A stretch of DNA of 64,000 nucleotides from Congeria kusceri (taxonomy: Eukaryota > Mollusca > Bivalvia > Myida > Dreissenidae): NCBI GenBank assembly GCA_027627225.1, contig CM051032.1, forward strand, positions 62,188,637-62,252,636, in the 5' to 3' direction. The position numbers and the translations under genes were made by a program. Positions within the stretch are counted from its first letter, which is position 1; each line of letters starts with the position of its first letter. Shown here one piece after another: positions 1 through 12,545 of this stretch. Under the pieces are notes generated by a model. The model was not told the DNA's origin and made no database searches. It saw only the letters and a program-made list of their open reading frames with translations.

Positions 1-59
1 AATTATTCTCAGAATCTGTTAATTAGGTTGCATAGTAGTTTACCCTGTGATAGCAAATT

Positions 60-511
60 ACATGTGAACCAGTCTGCAAATGTAACTTACGTGTGAACCA
101 GTCTGCATATGTTATTTACATGTGGACCAGTCTGCAAATGTTACTTACATGTGGACCAGTCTGCAAATGTTACTTACAGGACCAGTCGGCAAATGTTACT
201 TACATGTGGACCAGTCTGCATATGTTACTTACATGTGGACCAGTCTGCAAATGTTACTTGCATGCGGACCAGTCTGCAAATGTTACGTGCATGTGGACCA
301 GTCTGCATGTGTTACTTACATGTGGACCAGTCTGCATATGTTACTTACATTTGGACCAGTCTGCAAATGTTACGTACATGTGGACCAGTCTGCATGTTAC
401 TTACACGTGGACCAGTCTGCAAATGTTACTTACACATGAACCAGACTACAAATGCTGCATACATGTGAACCAGTCTGCAAATGTTACTTACATGTGAACC
501 AGTCTGCATAC
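60..511. repeat. 29-bp minisatellite, about 16 copies
   Basis: Tandem copies of a 29-bp unit built around GTGGACCAGTCTGCAAATG, with successive starts at 63, 92, 121 and 150. Variants include GAACC for GGACC and CATATG for CAAATG, and one unit near 178 is shortened. Because 29 is not a multiple of three and the unit lacks stops, all three forward frames stay open across most of the array, producing three overlapping spurious ORFs. No promoter or splice signal supports translation. Confidence 0.95.
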
Positions 512-1507
512 TAGGGACCAAGGTGATTACGCTACCATCAATTATGCCATTCTGCAGGAGACTCCCATTCATCAACAATCTGAAAATAAACAACACAGAA
601 AGAACATTAGGACATGGCTGGACAATTGATACCATCATGTGTTTGTGTTTCTAACTAGTCATATTTTAATTACAATTTTAAAGTCTCAATAATGTTTTGC
701 CCGCCACTCCCACCCCAGGGGGGGGGGAGCGGCGGGCAATCCTAGGGGAATTTGACTAATTGTATTTTTGGGGATACTAGGGGAATTTGACTAATTGTAT
801 TTTGGGGGATCTAATTCCCCACCCTAGAGCCAAACATTTTTATCCAAATCCGCATCAATGGGGGATGCTTAATTGGTGTATCAAATGGCTCGGGGGACCA
901 ATATTACTGGGATATAAAATCCAAACAAAGTATATATCACTGGACCCTGAATCATTCAGCGTGTCAAATTCCCACCTGTCGGGAATTGCTTTCAGTCTAA
1001 AGACACATATATGCCTGCCGCTGCCCCCCCTGGGAGAAAATTTTGATACGTGCATTATACAAGTTACCCCAAAACATTGTAAGATTTTCTTTTCATTCCT
1101 TTTTACACTAATAGAATTTTTTCATCCGATGTCATCAAGGTGAAAGACATGAAATTTATTACTACCCTCAGTAATTTCTACTCTCTGAGCATCTCATATT
1201 CAAAATAAATAAAGGTAATGAGAAAAGGATATTGAATTGGTTCACAATAATGAATCGTGCGGTTACATCTTAAGGTCAACAGCTTGTGTATTACAGCAAA
1301 GTTAATGTTTTCAAAATTCTTCACTACTCTATAAAGTTTACAGTTGAAATAAACGCAGGCAATGTTCCAATGTTCAATGTTCGCCATAATGCAATGCTTT
1401 CAAACTAAGGTTTAAATGTCAATTATAATACCAAGTAATCACTTTGTGCTTTAGAACACACACAAAAATGGTGGGCCAACTTTACAAATGAGAGTGGTCA
1501 GGAAAAA
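512..1507. other. Non-genic stretch with a 35-bp duplication
   Basis: Nothing coding is recognised. A 35-bp unit (CTAGGGGAATTTGACTAATT...) is directly repeated at 742-776 and 777-811, just after a G-run at 718-728. A 118-codon ORF at 787-1143 matches no family I know and has no gene context, so it is treated as chance. Confidence 0.6.
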
Positions 1508-1761
1508 ATGATTTCAAAACTTATTGTAAATGTTAATATGTTAATGAAAATTATATCAAAACCTATTGTAAATGTTCATATGTTAATGAAAATGATATCA
1601 AAACTTATTGTAAATGTTCATATGTTAATGAAAATGATATCAAAACTTATTGTAAATGTTCATATGTTAATGAAAATGATATCAAAACTTATTGTAAATG
1701 TTCATATGTTAATGAAAATGATATCAAACTTATTGTAAATGTTCATATGTTAATGAAAATG
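1508..1761. repeat. 42-bp minisatellite, about 6 copies
   Basis: Near-identical 42-bp units (ATGATATCAAAACTTATTG... ending ATGTTAATGAAA). The period is 14 codons, so a 76-codon ORF encoding a 14-residue repeat (MISKLIVNVHMLMK) runs through the array until a one-base deletion near 1724 ends it. The coding appearance is a by-product of the period. Confidence 0.95.
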
Positions 1762-2827
1762 CTTAATTTTTTTTCCCTTAACACAATTCAATAGCGAAAT
1801 TATTACTGATATACTTAATTAGAAGATAAAAGTAACATGCCTTTAAACATAAACAGACTATACACTGGTTTATGATGTAACAATAGTACCAAAGAGATTA
1901 TTCTGTATTATATCCCCATAATTTAGTGATTACTGAATATGTTTACTTTTTGTTGAAAAACTGACAATAGACATAGAAATTAAATACTCATTGTTTCGTA
2001 AGAATATAAAAAGAAAGAATATACAACTTTTGTTAAAAGTTTGACATTTTACAAGCAAATCACATATCAGGACATTCAGTATAAAAACATTGCCAACTTC
2101 ACACAGTTCAGTGAACGTCATTGTGAACTTCCTTATCCTGATTTATCTTTCCTGTGTAGGTGGGAGGAAGGCAGCTGATACTGGGGGGAGGGGGGGGAGG
2201 ATGTTGATAACCTTTGAATAATAAGTGATAATCTTCTTGATATATAAGTACTTGTCAGAAACCTAGTACACAACTTGTATTCTTTGTGCTGGTTTCCTAA
2301 TTCCATCAACAGTGAAGTGTGGTTACTCACCCACAGCCCCAACTAAGCCATATAGCTTCTTATTGCCATTTAAATGTTGTCTGTAAACAAGGATGTCTTG
2401 TCTTTGTCTTTAGATGCTGTGATCTCAGCTTGATTCTCTGTAATTGAGCAGTTTAACAACATTGGCTTAAGTGCATTATGGTCAAAGAACCAGAAGACGT
2501 TATCAAATATCTTCCTAGGCCTAATGCCACAGTCTTTTTGCAGACAAAGTTTGGTTATGTATTTTATTGCTTCACACAAGTAAGACTTATCATTTATGCA
2601 AGACTGTGGTTTATCAATTTCACTTACAATACAATGAAATCACCTTGTTCAAAGTTTGATAAAAGTACATATAAGAAATGTTAATGACTGAAAACCTGAA
2701 ATATAAAACTTAGTTGTGAAATAATAAACAACCTGCATATTGTGTTTACAGCACATATTTTCCAGTATCTCAATCATATTGAAAAGGCACAAGAACCATA
2801 CAAGAAATATAATAAGCACACATTATT
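1762..2827. other. Non-genic, AT-rich, with a G-rich tract
   Basis: A G-rich run lies at 2180-2202. A minus-strand ORF at 2370-2579 (69 codons, ending TSLFTDNI) reads like ordinary protein but has no recognisable domain or convincing splice acceptor; I cannot separate it from chance or an old transposon fragment. Confidence 0.5.
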
Positions 2828-3208
2828 ATGTATAACAATCACACACCAGATACCACTAACCAGTATAACAATCACACATCCGTATAACAATCACACACAC
2901 CAACTATCACTTGCCCGTATAACAATCACACATCGGGTATCACACACCATAATAACAATCACACACTCGATAGCACTATCCAGTATAACAACATACATCT
3001 GGTATCACTCACCGGTATAATAATCACACACCCGATATAACTCTCCAGTTTAACAATCACACACAGGTATCTCTCACCAGCTTGACAATCACATACACTA
3101 GATATCACTCATCAGTATAACAAACACACACACACATGATATCTATCTTAAGTATAACAATCACACAACAGATATCACTCTCCAGTATTACAATCACACA
3201 CCAGATCA
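2828..3208. repeat. Degenerate ~35-bp minisatellite (TATAACAATCACACACC)
   Basis: About eleven diverged units of the form AGTATAACAATCACACACC followed by a GATATCACTCTCC-like stretch. Unit length varies between about 20 and 36 bp, so this is an old array. A short (CA)n run is embedded near 3125. Confidence 0.85.
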
Positions 3209-3541
3209 TCATGGTAGACCCCTACGCCTGCCACAATTTAAGATAATTATAACAGTACAGTGACCCTTTGCTCAATAATTCATCTTGAAACAATGACAGG
3301 TTCTGTCATTTGGAGTATGATGTAAGACAATTATGAATATGATGGATGAAAAGTGTTGAATTACACTTCAGAAGAAAAAAAAAATAATTAGGTTCATACT
3401 TGAACTAAAATTCATGTGTGCTCATATTTAATTGTTTAGATTTCAACTTGTTATTTTCAATGCTGAATTTTTGCGCAGTAAAATCTTGTGGTAGGTATAC
3501 ACTGTATTTTAGCTGATACTATTAAAATCATAAAATGAAAT

Positions 3542-3803
3542 GAGGCGCGTTGTGAGAAAACCGGTCTTAATGCATGTGCATAAAGTGTCATCCCGGATTA
3601 GCCTGTGCAGTCCGCACAGGCGAATCCAGGACGTCACTTTCCGCTGTTATGGTATTTTCTGTATCAAGGAAGTCTCTTCTAAACATAAATTCACTGTAAG
3701 CGGAAAATGCCGTCCTGTATTAGCCTGATCGGACTGCACAGGCTAATCCGGGACGACACTTTACGCACATGCATTAAGACTGGTTTTTCCCACAACACGC
3801 GTG
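3542..3803. mobile_element. Fold-back MITE family D, copy 1
   Basis: Non-autonomous palindromic element of 262 bp. The ends are inverted copies of GAGGCGYGTCGTGGGAAAAC; each half carries a nested palindrome around GCCTGTGCAGTCCGCACAGG, and the halves are joined by a spacer beginning CCGCTGTTATGGTATTTTCT. It is flanked by AAAT at 3538-3541 and 3804-3807, a 4-bp target duplication; the last TIR bases are mutated (CGCGTG for CGCCTC). A 62-codon ORF inside recurs in other copies and is not a gene. Confidence 0.9.
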
Positions 3804-3807
3804 AAAT

Positions 3808-4243
3808 TGTTCTGTGTATTATGTATGAGTACAAGCATCTCATAGATTCATACAGGTGAATTAAGTTGTGTATGATACATGTATGATCCTTGATCCTTGA
3901 TAAGTATTAAAAGCCAAATGATCGATCTTGACAAGGAGAAAAGATCAATCATTGTATGTCAAAGTCTGTTGACCTATAAAGCTCATTAAAATCATCTCCA
4001 GTCTGATGCTACTATATTATCTGCTGACTGGATCTGATGACTTCGCATTAGGGGTCATGTTCAGATGGCATTTTTAGGAGCCAATTAAACTGTTGCCTTC
4101 AAAATTTTGCGGTATAACTTCGTATATAAACCACAAATACTATGCACGAAATTAACGTGAACTTTGGATGTTTACTCGCCTAAGGTACCAATACATCCAT
4201 TATTATCCCCATGAAAATAAACTGTAAATGATTTATACCAGAG
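3808..4243. other. Non-genic stretch
   Basis: AT-rich sequence with no repeat, RNA gene or coding signal that I recognise. Confidence 0.5.
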
Positions 4244-5036
4244 CAGTGTTCTGCCGTGGATGCGGCCTTGCGCCATTGGCACAAAAATAAATGATTTGTC
4301 CCCACCAAATTTTCGTAAGAGGGTCCGCGGGCGCACACAATTTACAAGTTAATCATTCGGCGTATTTAGTAAAATTTATATCATTGATCGTGACGTCAAT
4401 TTACAACCTATTTTTTCACTAGAACACTAATTCATTAACGCTTTATCGGCAGCGCTTGAGCAGTTCAGATACAGTAGTATCAATCGATAATTGATCCACA
4501 TGCTAAGCGTGAAACACGCTTTTCAGCGATAAACTGCTGGACGACAGCCGCATTTCGGCAGAAACATCAAAGACTTTTGAAGTCGATTTACCGACACCGT
4601 TGCTATGAGTGTTGCTAACGGCTTACAGTTTTGTAAGCCCGGCTAATTGATGATGTAACACTGTTACACTTTGTAGTTTTAACAGGTTTCATTATTAACG
4701 CCTTGTGTTTATAACGGATTTTATTGTTTGTTCAAATTAAAATTAATAAAGTAAGGTTATACGGTATTTAAGAATGAAGTGCAACATTGATCAACAGAAT
4801 GTTATGAATTAATTAAGAACACAGTATTATGTATTAATCATTTTTTGAACAGAAAAAAAAAAAAAAACATGAATGAAAACAGCTAGTACGTATTTTTCAA
4901 AACAAAAATCTGCATTGGGAATATTCATGAGGTGAACAACTTTTTGTCTGTGTCCCTACATTTTTGTAAGTTGTCCCCACTTTTTAAAGCCAAGAGGGCC
5001 CTGTCCCCAATAGTCCAAATTCACGGCAGAACACTG
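4244..5036. mobile_element. Decayed hAT-like non-autonomous element
   Basis: A 793-bp segment bounded by perfect 15-bp inverted termini CAGTGTTCTGCCGTG and CACGGCAGAACACTG. A CAGTG start is typical of hAT transposons. The flanks TACCAGAG and CCCGAGGA share only a CCAGAG/CCCGAG core, so the expected 8-bp duplication is not clean. No transposase is present. The 84-codon ORF at 4932-5186 runs out through the right terminus and is chance. Confidence 0.75.
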
Positions 5037-5619
5037 CCCGAGGATCAGCTGGAAATGCATCACTTTTCAAAAACCGTGGCCAAACATTGCTGTGCAAAAG
5101 GCAATTTCATTGGGCGCAGCAGGGCTGATGTTTTATTGTTTGGAAGGTCATTTGAACGTGACCTGTTATACAATATCTTCAGATAGTAACAATGTGAGGA
5201 TTTGTAATGAGATTGGTTGACCTATATTAAACAGTCAACGCCATGTCCCATAACAAATATTACATATACAAACCACAAACTCTGCTCTAGCCCATAAAAC
5301 AACTGGCCCCAGTGAACTTTAAGATGGTTAAAAAAGACCTTTTTATTTTTGAAATTCCCTCACACAATCTTTCAAGAAGACAACATTTATAGCCAATTAT
5401 AAGAGCAGCGAGTACATAATAAAGAAGTCACAGCATCATTAAATGTGTGGCGAGCACTAAAAATAATTTGCATGACACCTGAGGTTATATAAATATATAC
5501 ACATGTACATGTTCCCTTATTAACATATCAAGGTAATTATGATGGTGTGACAAAGGAAGTTACCAGGTGTAAAAATTGAGTATGAAATATGGACTGCTAT
5601 GAAAAGTGTACATGCATAT
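5037..5619. other. Non-genic stretch
   Basis: AT-rich; nothing recognised. Confidence 0.5.
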
Positions 5620-6096
5620 GCAGTTAAAATTGAGGTATTAAAAAGAGAAAATAACAATGTTAACAAAATTACACTGTGACGTAAACCGAAAGGTGTAATT
5701 CAACTGATAGGTATAACTATATGTGTAATTCAATTAACAGGTATAACTTTATGTGTAATTCAGCTGAAAGGTATAACTATATGTGTAATATAGGTATAAC
5801 TATTATGCAGTTAAAATTGAGGTATTAAAAAGAGAAAATAACAATGGAAACAAAATTACACTGTGACGTAAACCGAAAGGTGTAATTCAACTGATAGGTA
5901 TAACTATATGTGTAATTCAACTGAAAGGTATAACTATACGTGTATTCAACTGAAAGGTATAACTATATGTGTAATTCAACTGACAGGTATAACTATATGT
6001 GTAATTCAATTAACAGGTATAACTTTATGTGTAATTCAGCTGAAAGGTATAACTATATGTGTAATTCAACTGAAAGGTATAACTATATGTGTAATT
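5620..6096. repeat. 30-bp minisatellite with a duplicated block
   Basis: Units of about 30 bp (GGTATAACTATATGTGTAAT then TCAACTGAAA). A larger block beginning GCAGTTAAAATTGAGGTATT and leading into the units occurs at 5620 and again at 5817, so the array grew by block duplication with an offset of 197 bp as well as unit by unit. Unit length gives two overlapping spurious ORFs. Confidence 0.9.
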
Positions 6097-7327
6097 CACT
6101 TATACTTAGCGCAGCTAAGGAAACCAACTACATCACATGTTTTCTTACAAAGTTAATGCAAACAAAGAGAATCTGAACAGTGACATTTACTGAACTTATC
6201 ATTTGGTATTTCTTCGTTTCCTTACATCTGACAATTATTCTGAGCAGCCTAGTAGAAACATCATTTTGGCCACAGACCAAATATTGACAACCAATTTTGT
6301 CCTGACCTTTTAAGAAATAACAACCACAAGCTCTGTTAACCACTTCTTTCCCTATTAGACCATGTCTGGCAAACCAACTTACATTTGTTCTACAAAGGTC
6401 ATCTGTAATCATACAATTGGGAGAAATAGATAACTCCTCAGAAAAAACTGTCAGCTAAACCAAATAGACTCTGGTATTGAGGTTTCTGCCACCAGTTTCA
6501 ATACAATAAAGGTTAGCAACAGCTCTATACATCTTGTTTATTTAATTGGTTTGTTAAAGGTCATAGTACCAGATATAGGTCTGCCATTCTCTGGACAGTG
6601 GTGCGACTGATAACGATATCCCATTTCCAGTTAATTAACCTTTTCAGCAGTAGATAATAATTATTTCTTTTAAATGAATATTTTAAGCGGCTAATTAAAT
6701 CTCACTTGTGTACTTGTATCTGACTCAATGCAGTACTCATCTCCACAGCATGGGTACAATTTCCATTGCGTTTTCCATTTCAAAAATAATGTTATACAAA
6801 ATACAATTGTGTAGTTTGAAAAGTACTTATTTTACCAGAGAAATAGTGTTATTAGTTGTAATATCTAACTCTGTCAGATGATGTAGAATTGACATCAATG
6901 AGTTTTAATGTCTAGATGAATTAGCCAAATAAAAATAACTAAATAGAAAAGTTTGCATTACCTGAATACCCATTTTATGTATAGAAATGAAAAAAATAAA
7001 TTAATTAATTACCATATGCCAGGTTTTATTCCAAGGAACTATGACATATTTTTATACAATGCATTATGATGGAAATATAATCCATAGCCAATTTATTGAG
7101 GTAGTTAAGACTCAGACGTTGTAAAAGATATAGCGTATAAACCCTTCCTGGTAATGAAATGCAATATGCAATAAAATGTAAAATGCCGGAAATAAGTTGT
7201 TTTTTTATGATATATATGGATATTTTCCTGGAATGGAATGGTATATCAGTATTATTCTCATCCATGTGAGTACATTTAGTGCAAACTATTATTTATTGTG
7301 GAATGTGGATGCAGCACTTTAAAACAC
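6097..7327. other. Non-genic stretch
   Basis: No repeat or RNA gene seen. A minus-strand ORF at 6128-6412 (94 codons) has no recognisable domain; its end overlaps the edge of the preceding minisatellite, so it is probably chance. Confidence 0.5.
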
Positions 7328-7331
7328 ATTT

Positions 7332-7573
7332 GAGGGGCGTCGTGGGAAAACCGGACTTAATGCATGTGCGTAAAGTGTCGTCCCGGATTAGCCTGTGCAG
7401 TCCGCACAGGCTAATCCGGGATGGCACGTTCCGCTGTTATGGTATTTTCTGTTTCAAGCAAGTCTCTTCTAAACATAAATTTACTGTAGGCGGAAAGTGC
7501 CGTCTTTCACAGGCTAATCCGGGACGACACTTTACGCACACACATTAAGACCGGTTTTACCACGACGTGCCTC
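7332..7573. mobile_element. Fold-back MITE family D, copy 2
   Basis: Same architecture as the element at 3542, with inverted ends GAGGGGCGTCGTGGG and CCACGACGTGCCTC. The second inner palindrome is partly deleted. Flanked by ATTT at 7328-7331 and 7574-7577, a 4-bp target duplication. The 89-codon ORF across it is a by-product. Confidence 0.92.
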
Positions 7574-7597
7574 ATTTTATGTAAGAGACCAGGGCTG

Positions 7598-7850
7598 GGC
7601 CCATATTCACAAAGCTCCTAAGGGAAAACTTAAGTTAATTTCTTCAATTCATAATTTCTTAAGCCTGTGGTTGTTTCATGTACATTTTTTTTTATTAATT
7701 TGTATTAAACTAGTACATATTGCTTAGATGTTTAATAGTTTACCCTTTTGTGAACAGAAATCATTGATGTCATATATAAAATTTTAACTGAAAATTTCAC
7801 TTAAGTACAAGTTAGGTTAAGATTTCCCTTAGGAGCTTTGTGACTACCAC
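7598..7850. mobile_element. MITE with CACAAAGCTCCTAAGGG termini
   Basis: A 20-bp perfect inverted repeat, CACAAAGCTCCTAAGGGAAA at 7608-7627 against its complement at 7823-7842, bounds an AT-rich core without coding capacity. The outer left end GGCCCATATTCACAAAG resembles the terminus of the element at 53672 (GGCCCTGTGTTCACAA). It lies only 24 bp from the family D element. Confidence 0.8.
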
Positions 7851-9378
7851 CCATGGTCTTCACAAAACTCCTCATTGTGTTGTATTAATGCACCAATCAA
7901 CAGACCTAAGGAATTTTATAGTTTTAAGAAATTTACTTCAAGGGACTTGTTCACAGATTTTTGTATTTTTTATAAATGCCATTAAACCTGACAAATAAAA
8001 GCATATAAACTAAAGAGCTCAAGTACTTTTATTAGAAAGTCCTTTATATACACTGTAATAATTCTTTTATTTTTGGAATCTTTGACAAGAAGTTTGAAAA
8101 TTCTCCATACGTCAATCTGTGAACAGGTCCCTTTAAGGTACTTATAAGGAACTTTCTGAATAGTTGGGCTAAAACTGTGTTCTATTCTATTCTATACAGC
8201 TACAAACAAAGAGACACATAACTCTGTATTATCATTTTAGGACAAACAAGGAAATCATGATGATCCGTGCAAGGACATATCGAGCCAACTTCATGCGTGC
8301 AAAGCTGCGAAAATACGGTTAATGCAAAATTCCTGAGCCTGTTCTATTTACAGCCCCAGGTAACACTGCCAGGTTACCTAATTCTGCTGAGTATCATTTT
8401 AGTAAACAATACAATCCATTACAACAATAATTTTGCAAGAAACAAATGGTGCACAAAACAAGGCAGAAGAATGGGAAGGCCGGTATTGGCTAAACCGAAC
8501 CATTATTTTCCCACCCACACAATCTGTGCTTGCATGCTTTGTATTACTGCCTAGTGTTGCTAAAACAAATACTACATTTCAAAACATAACATGGTTGGGG
8601 GGGGGGGGGGAGGAAGAAATCAATGCAGCTCGGTGTCATAGTTTATTTATTTTAGGCCATAGTGTCTTTGCACCCAGCCACTAGGCCAGTATGTGTGTAC
8701 ATGTACTTATGCAAAACGGGGCATTGGAACAACAAATTACATAAATTACGGGATTTTTACCAGGTTGGAGAGGGTTAGGGTCATTATAGACTGTTAGCTT
8801 GCGTGTTAGTAGTGTTAGTAGTTAGTAGTGTTAGTAGTTAGTAGTGTTAGTCGAGAATATAACATCCTGGGTTAGATGTTCATGACTGGGAGAAAAAACC
8901 TTGTTTAAAGGACAATTTTCAAATGATGACACCTGTACAGGTGTTTATTCTGTGAGATAAAACGATTTGGCGCATAATTGTGCTATTAATGTAAATGTTG
9001 TACAATTATTTATATAATTATAAGACGTTTAATTGTTGTCATGTAAGCAAAAACAAATCAAGAAGATACTATGGGAACATATGAAAACGTTGTTCAAGTC
9101 ATTTTCCAAATAAAATGATAAAGCCTGTCAATTTCATTTGAAAACAACAAAAACAAAACAAATATGAAATGTCAAAATTTTACAAGAAATGAAATAAACA
9201 CATGTGAATATGAAAAACACACCCAACATATCACGAAGAGCTGTAGATAAGGAAAATTCTTGTATGCATCTGTGAAGTCTATATTGGTTTTCAATATATT
9301 AGAAATTGACCGACAAAATTATTTCCTGTAAGTTCACACTTTGTATATGGCAATCAATCCTACAGGTACAAAATGAAT
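7851..9378. other. Non-genic stretch with small repeats
   Basis: Contains a poly-G run at 8596-8610, a short tandem array of a 16-bp unit (TGTTAGTAGTTAGTAG) at about 8803-8850, and a perfect 16-bp palindrome ACACCTGTACAGGTGT at 8929-8944. ORFs of 83-95 codons at 8267-8684 have no family resemblance. Confidence 0.6.
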
Positions 9379-9772
9379 TAGGCCATACAAATTTGATTCT
9401 ATGTTAAGCGTCCCCATGATTTTTCGAAACCTACCGACCAGGAAAAAACAAAGAGCCGACAAAAAAAAACAATTTCTTCCACAACTTATTCATGGCAGTG
9501 ATACAAGCTAAAGCAAATGAAATACCTGCAAAACTGTTATATATCATCTTCATATTGGGGACCTACTTTAACACCATATTTTAACCGTGTAAATTGACTC
9601 GTTGCACACTATTTTTACAAATATTGGTAAAAACACCCGAAAGTTATTTTTTCCAATTTTTATGCTTTCACTCAATTTTTCACATTGACAAAACTGTTGT
9701 TTTTTCGTTCAGGCATTCAAAAACCTACCAACCCGCGGACGCTAAACATAATATCAACTTGGTATGGCCTTA
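9379..9772. mobile_element. MITE family G, copy 1 (intact)
   Basis: About 390 bp bounded by inverted copies of GGCCATACCAATTTGATTCT followed by ATGTTTAGCGTCC. The flanks read TTA-GGCC on the left and GGCC-TTA on the right, consistent with a TA or TTA target duplication (Tc1/mariner- or Harbinger-like mobilisation; inference). No coding capacity. This intact copy is the reference for the disrupted copy at 11361/14999. Confidence 0.88.
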
Positions 9773-10789
9773 CTTGCAATATACACCATGGGTTGAAACT
9801 GTGGATGACATTTTCTAATGTGAAAAAGATAAAATACCAGAAAGCGTAAAGCAAACGGCATGACATTTATGGACATCTTGCACAAGATATAGTTGCAAAG
9901 AATTAGACCCTGGGGAAAGAATTTTATATCAATTTCTATCTATGTTTATGCCGTGATATGTGTATAACATGACAATTGCAAAATGTTTACTTTGCAAGAA
10001 AGACCACAATCAATTTCAAAAAAATGTCAAATTTTACCTCGAAAAGTTCAAGCATGCATCATACACATATAATTTAACAAGCAACATTTACAACTTGATT
10101 CTGCAGGGTAAAAATAATTATTCTTTTGTGTATAATAAACGTACAAATAAATACTCATATACATTGGATAGTTTTATATTTATAAATGTACAAGAACTTA
10201 ACAAAAACGATTATTTGCAGTAAAGATACCATAGTTGCAGTAAACAATGGCTTACCTTAAGGGCAATATTTAATTTTGCTTCAAGCAAATAACTTGTATA
10301 CATGAACATTCAAACATATAGATTTCTGCTATTTATAAAATAGTGGCAATTATTTAAATATAAAAATTTCCAAGTTTGACAATAACCACTTTTTATGTTG
10401 AATTGTTTTTATTTTACTTTGTTGGACAGGATTTCAGAAATATATTACCCATTTAGGTCAAATAAGTCATACTTGCCATTAGTGATATTCTCATACGAGA
10501 AGTGAAAGTTTTATTTTGGAAAGTTTATAGAAACCTTTGTACAGTAAGAAAATGATGAATGCTAAGAAAAAACTACAACAGAAGCACTAAAAAGGCTGCC
10601 TACATGCCTGATACAGCATGTGTCAACAGTTTTCTATTCTGTCATCAAATGAGTTTCATGAAACCCTGCGATGACAAGCACGAAAGATGATAACTGAGAA
10701 ACCGATAATTAAATCCTCAATATCCCACGATGGCAATGAATACCTACAAGCATCAAATAATAAATAATTTTAATACCAGAAAGTGTTCT
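9773..10789. other. Non-genic stretch
   Basis: AT-rich; the 87-codon ORF at 9960-10223 is low-complexity and unrecognised. Nothing else seen. Confidence 0.5.
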
Positions 10790-11095
10790 GGTCAGGTGGG
10801 GATATGGTTGGTTGAGGTAACGGGTGGGGGGAGGGGTATGGTATGGGGGGGGGGAGAGAAGGTGGCTGTGGTATAATTGGGTGGGGGGGGGGGCAGTGGA
10901 AATATTTGGGGGAGAAATAAGTTGATATATTTAAGAATTATTGTTGGGGAAAATGACTGGGGGGTATGGTGGAGGGGGTTAATGGTTGGGGCCATGGGGG
11001 TAAATGTTTGGGGATAATTGTTTGAGGGGATAATAATGGTTGGTAGGGTATAAGCAATCAAGGATATTGTTGGAGGGGGAGGAAGGGGTAAGTGG
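10790..11095 (+). repeat. Strand-asymmetric G-tract region
   Basis: About 300 bp in which the plus strand carries dozens of GGG to GGGGGGG runs separated by AT-rich loops, while C-runs are absent. Such sequence can form G-quadruplexes. No tandem period is obvious. The proline-rich minus-strand ORF (10792-11061) simply reflects the G-runs. Confidence 0.8.
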
Positions 11096-11360
11096 GAATC
11101 ATAGCATGCTTATAGGCCCTTAATATTGGTATGGCATGAATGTTAGCAAATAGAAATTCTGACAGCTGACACTAAATACTGGCTAAAAACTGTTGTTAGT
11201 CAAATTAACCTGATTGCTAGATTTGAAGTTAAATACATGTTTATAACTAACAAACACATTTGGAAGGATTTTGGAAGGTTTAATAATCATGAAGCTTTAG
11301 CCTGTCACTTACTTTTGTTAGCCGAAGACAAACTTGTAAAACTGCATTAACTTTCAGTAA

Positions 11361-11500
11361 GGCCATACTAATTTGATTCTATGTTTAGCGTCCCCATGAT
11401 TTTTTTTCGAAACCTACCAACCAGGCAGGAAAAAACGAACAATGAGCCAATAAAAAACATTTTGTCTTTCACAACTTATTCATGGCAGTGATACAAGCTA
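11361..11500. mobile_element. MITE family G, copy 2, left part (split by insertion)
   Basis: Matches the family G element from GGCCATACTAATTTGATTCT to ACAAGCTA, then is abruptly replaced by another transposon. The missing remainder resumes at 14999. Confidence 0.9.
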
Positions 11501-12269
11501 CACCCCCTGTACGTCGGTAAACCAATTTGCAGATGGTAAATCAAATTTCAGAGAAAACATATCGTCCGCAATTGACAGGTAGGAACTTATTTTGAATTTT
11601 TCGGCGATTTAAGTCAGTATATATACAAAATTATTGTACACATGTATAAAGTAACATCCAACGCCATTATCTATTACGCGTATTGCCAGAAATCTACGTT
11701 TTTCTAAGAAGAAAAATAAAAATTGTCTAGGAGAAATACAAAATATTAAAAAATGTACGTATTTATTTAATTTTTGGCATCTAAATCGACAAATTAGTGA
11801 ACTAAACCATTACAGAGTAGTGATATAATCTATCTAGAAGGGCATTCAAACGTTTGTTAGTTGATACCGTAGTGGTTTTATGTGTTAAAATCAATTATAT
11901 CTTGGAATGGTATGCTCATGTATGGATAAAGCCGAACTGTTTGAAGAAAATGTGTAAATAAAGTCCAGACTTAAACTGGATAAAGCTCAAACTGCGCGAT
12001 AAAATTATTATTTTTTGCAAAGGAAGGTTTGTTTTGTGCTAGTTATCATTACATACTTTCATTACATATACATATTTTGATTATATATAATAGCAGAAAA
12101 ATAAAGTTTATTAAAAAATTGTACAATGTAGCATATAAAAAACGAATAAGGCCAACATGACCCATGATCATCATGATTAACAATTATACAAATAGGAACA
12201 AATAATATTATCATGCTTTAAGAAAGAGAAATATATTTATTTATATTTATCTGCGCGTACTATATAAAA

Positions 12270-12545
12270 GTATTCTGTACTGTATTCTCGTACTTTACCA
12301 AAATTATTTGTATCTAAGTAATCTGTCCTGTATTATCATGCTTTACACACATAATTTATATCTTAGTAATACATAACAGTGATCTCTAATGTATTCTCAT
12401 GCTTTACACAAATAATTGTTATCTTAGTAATACATAACAGTGATCTGTACTGTATTATCATGCTTTGCAAAAATAATGTATATCTAAGTTAAACATTAAA
12501 GTGATATGCACTGTATTCATAAAAGTGATATGTACTGCATGTAAC
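12270..12545. repeat. Degenerate ~66-bp tandem repeat inside the 3.5 kb element
   Basis: Four to five diverged units of the form GTGATCTGTACTGTATTATC-ATGCTTTACACAAATAAT-TTATATCTTAGTAATACATAAC. AT-rich, no coding role. Confidence 0.75.

Noticed and set aside
93..497. Three overlapping ORFs of 105-134 codons
   Set aside because: They are the 29-bp minisatellite read in three frames; no independent coding evidence.
787..1143. 118-codon ORF
   Set aside because: No domain or gene context; chance in non-genic DNA.
2370..2579. Minus-strand 69-codon ORF that reads like normal protein
   Set aside because: No recognisable family, no clear splice acceptor, overlapped by a similar-length plus-strand ORF.
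3540..3728. ORF repeated in several places (KVSSRISLCSPHR...)
   Set aside because: Recurs at 7279, 20173, 20369 and 55090 because it lies in the family D palindrome; also open on the opposite strand.
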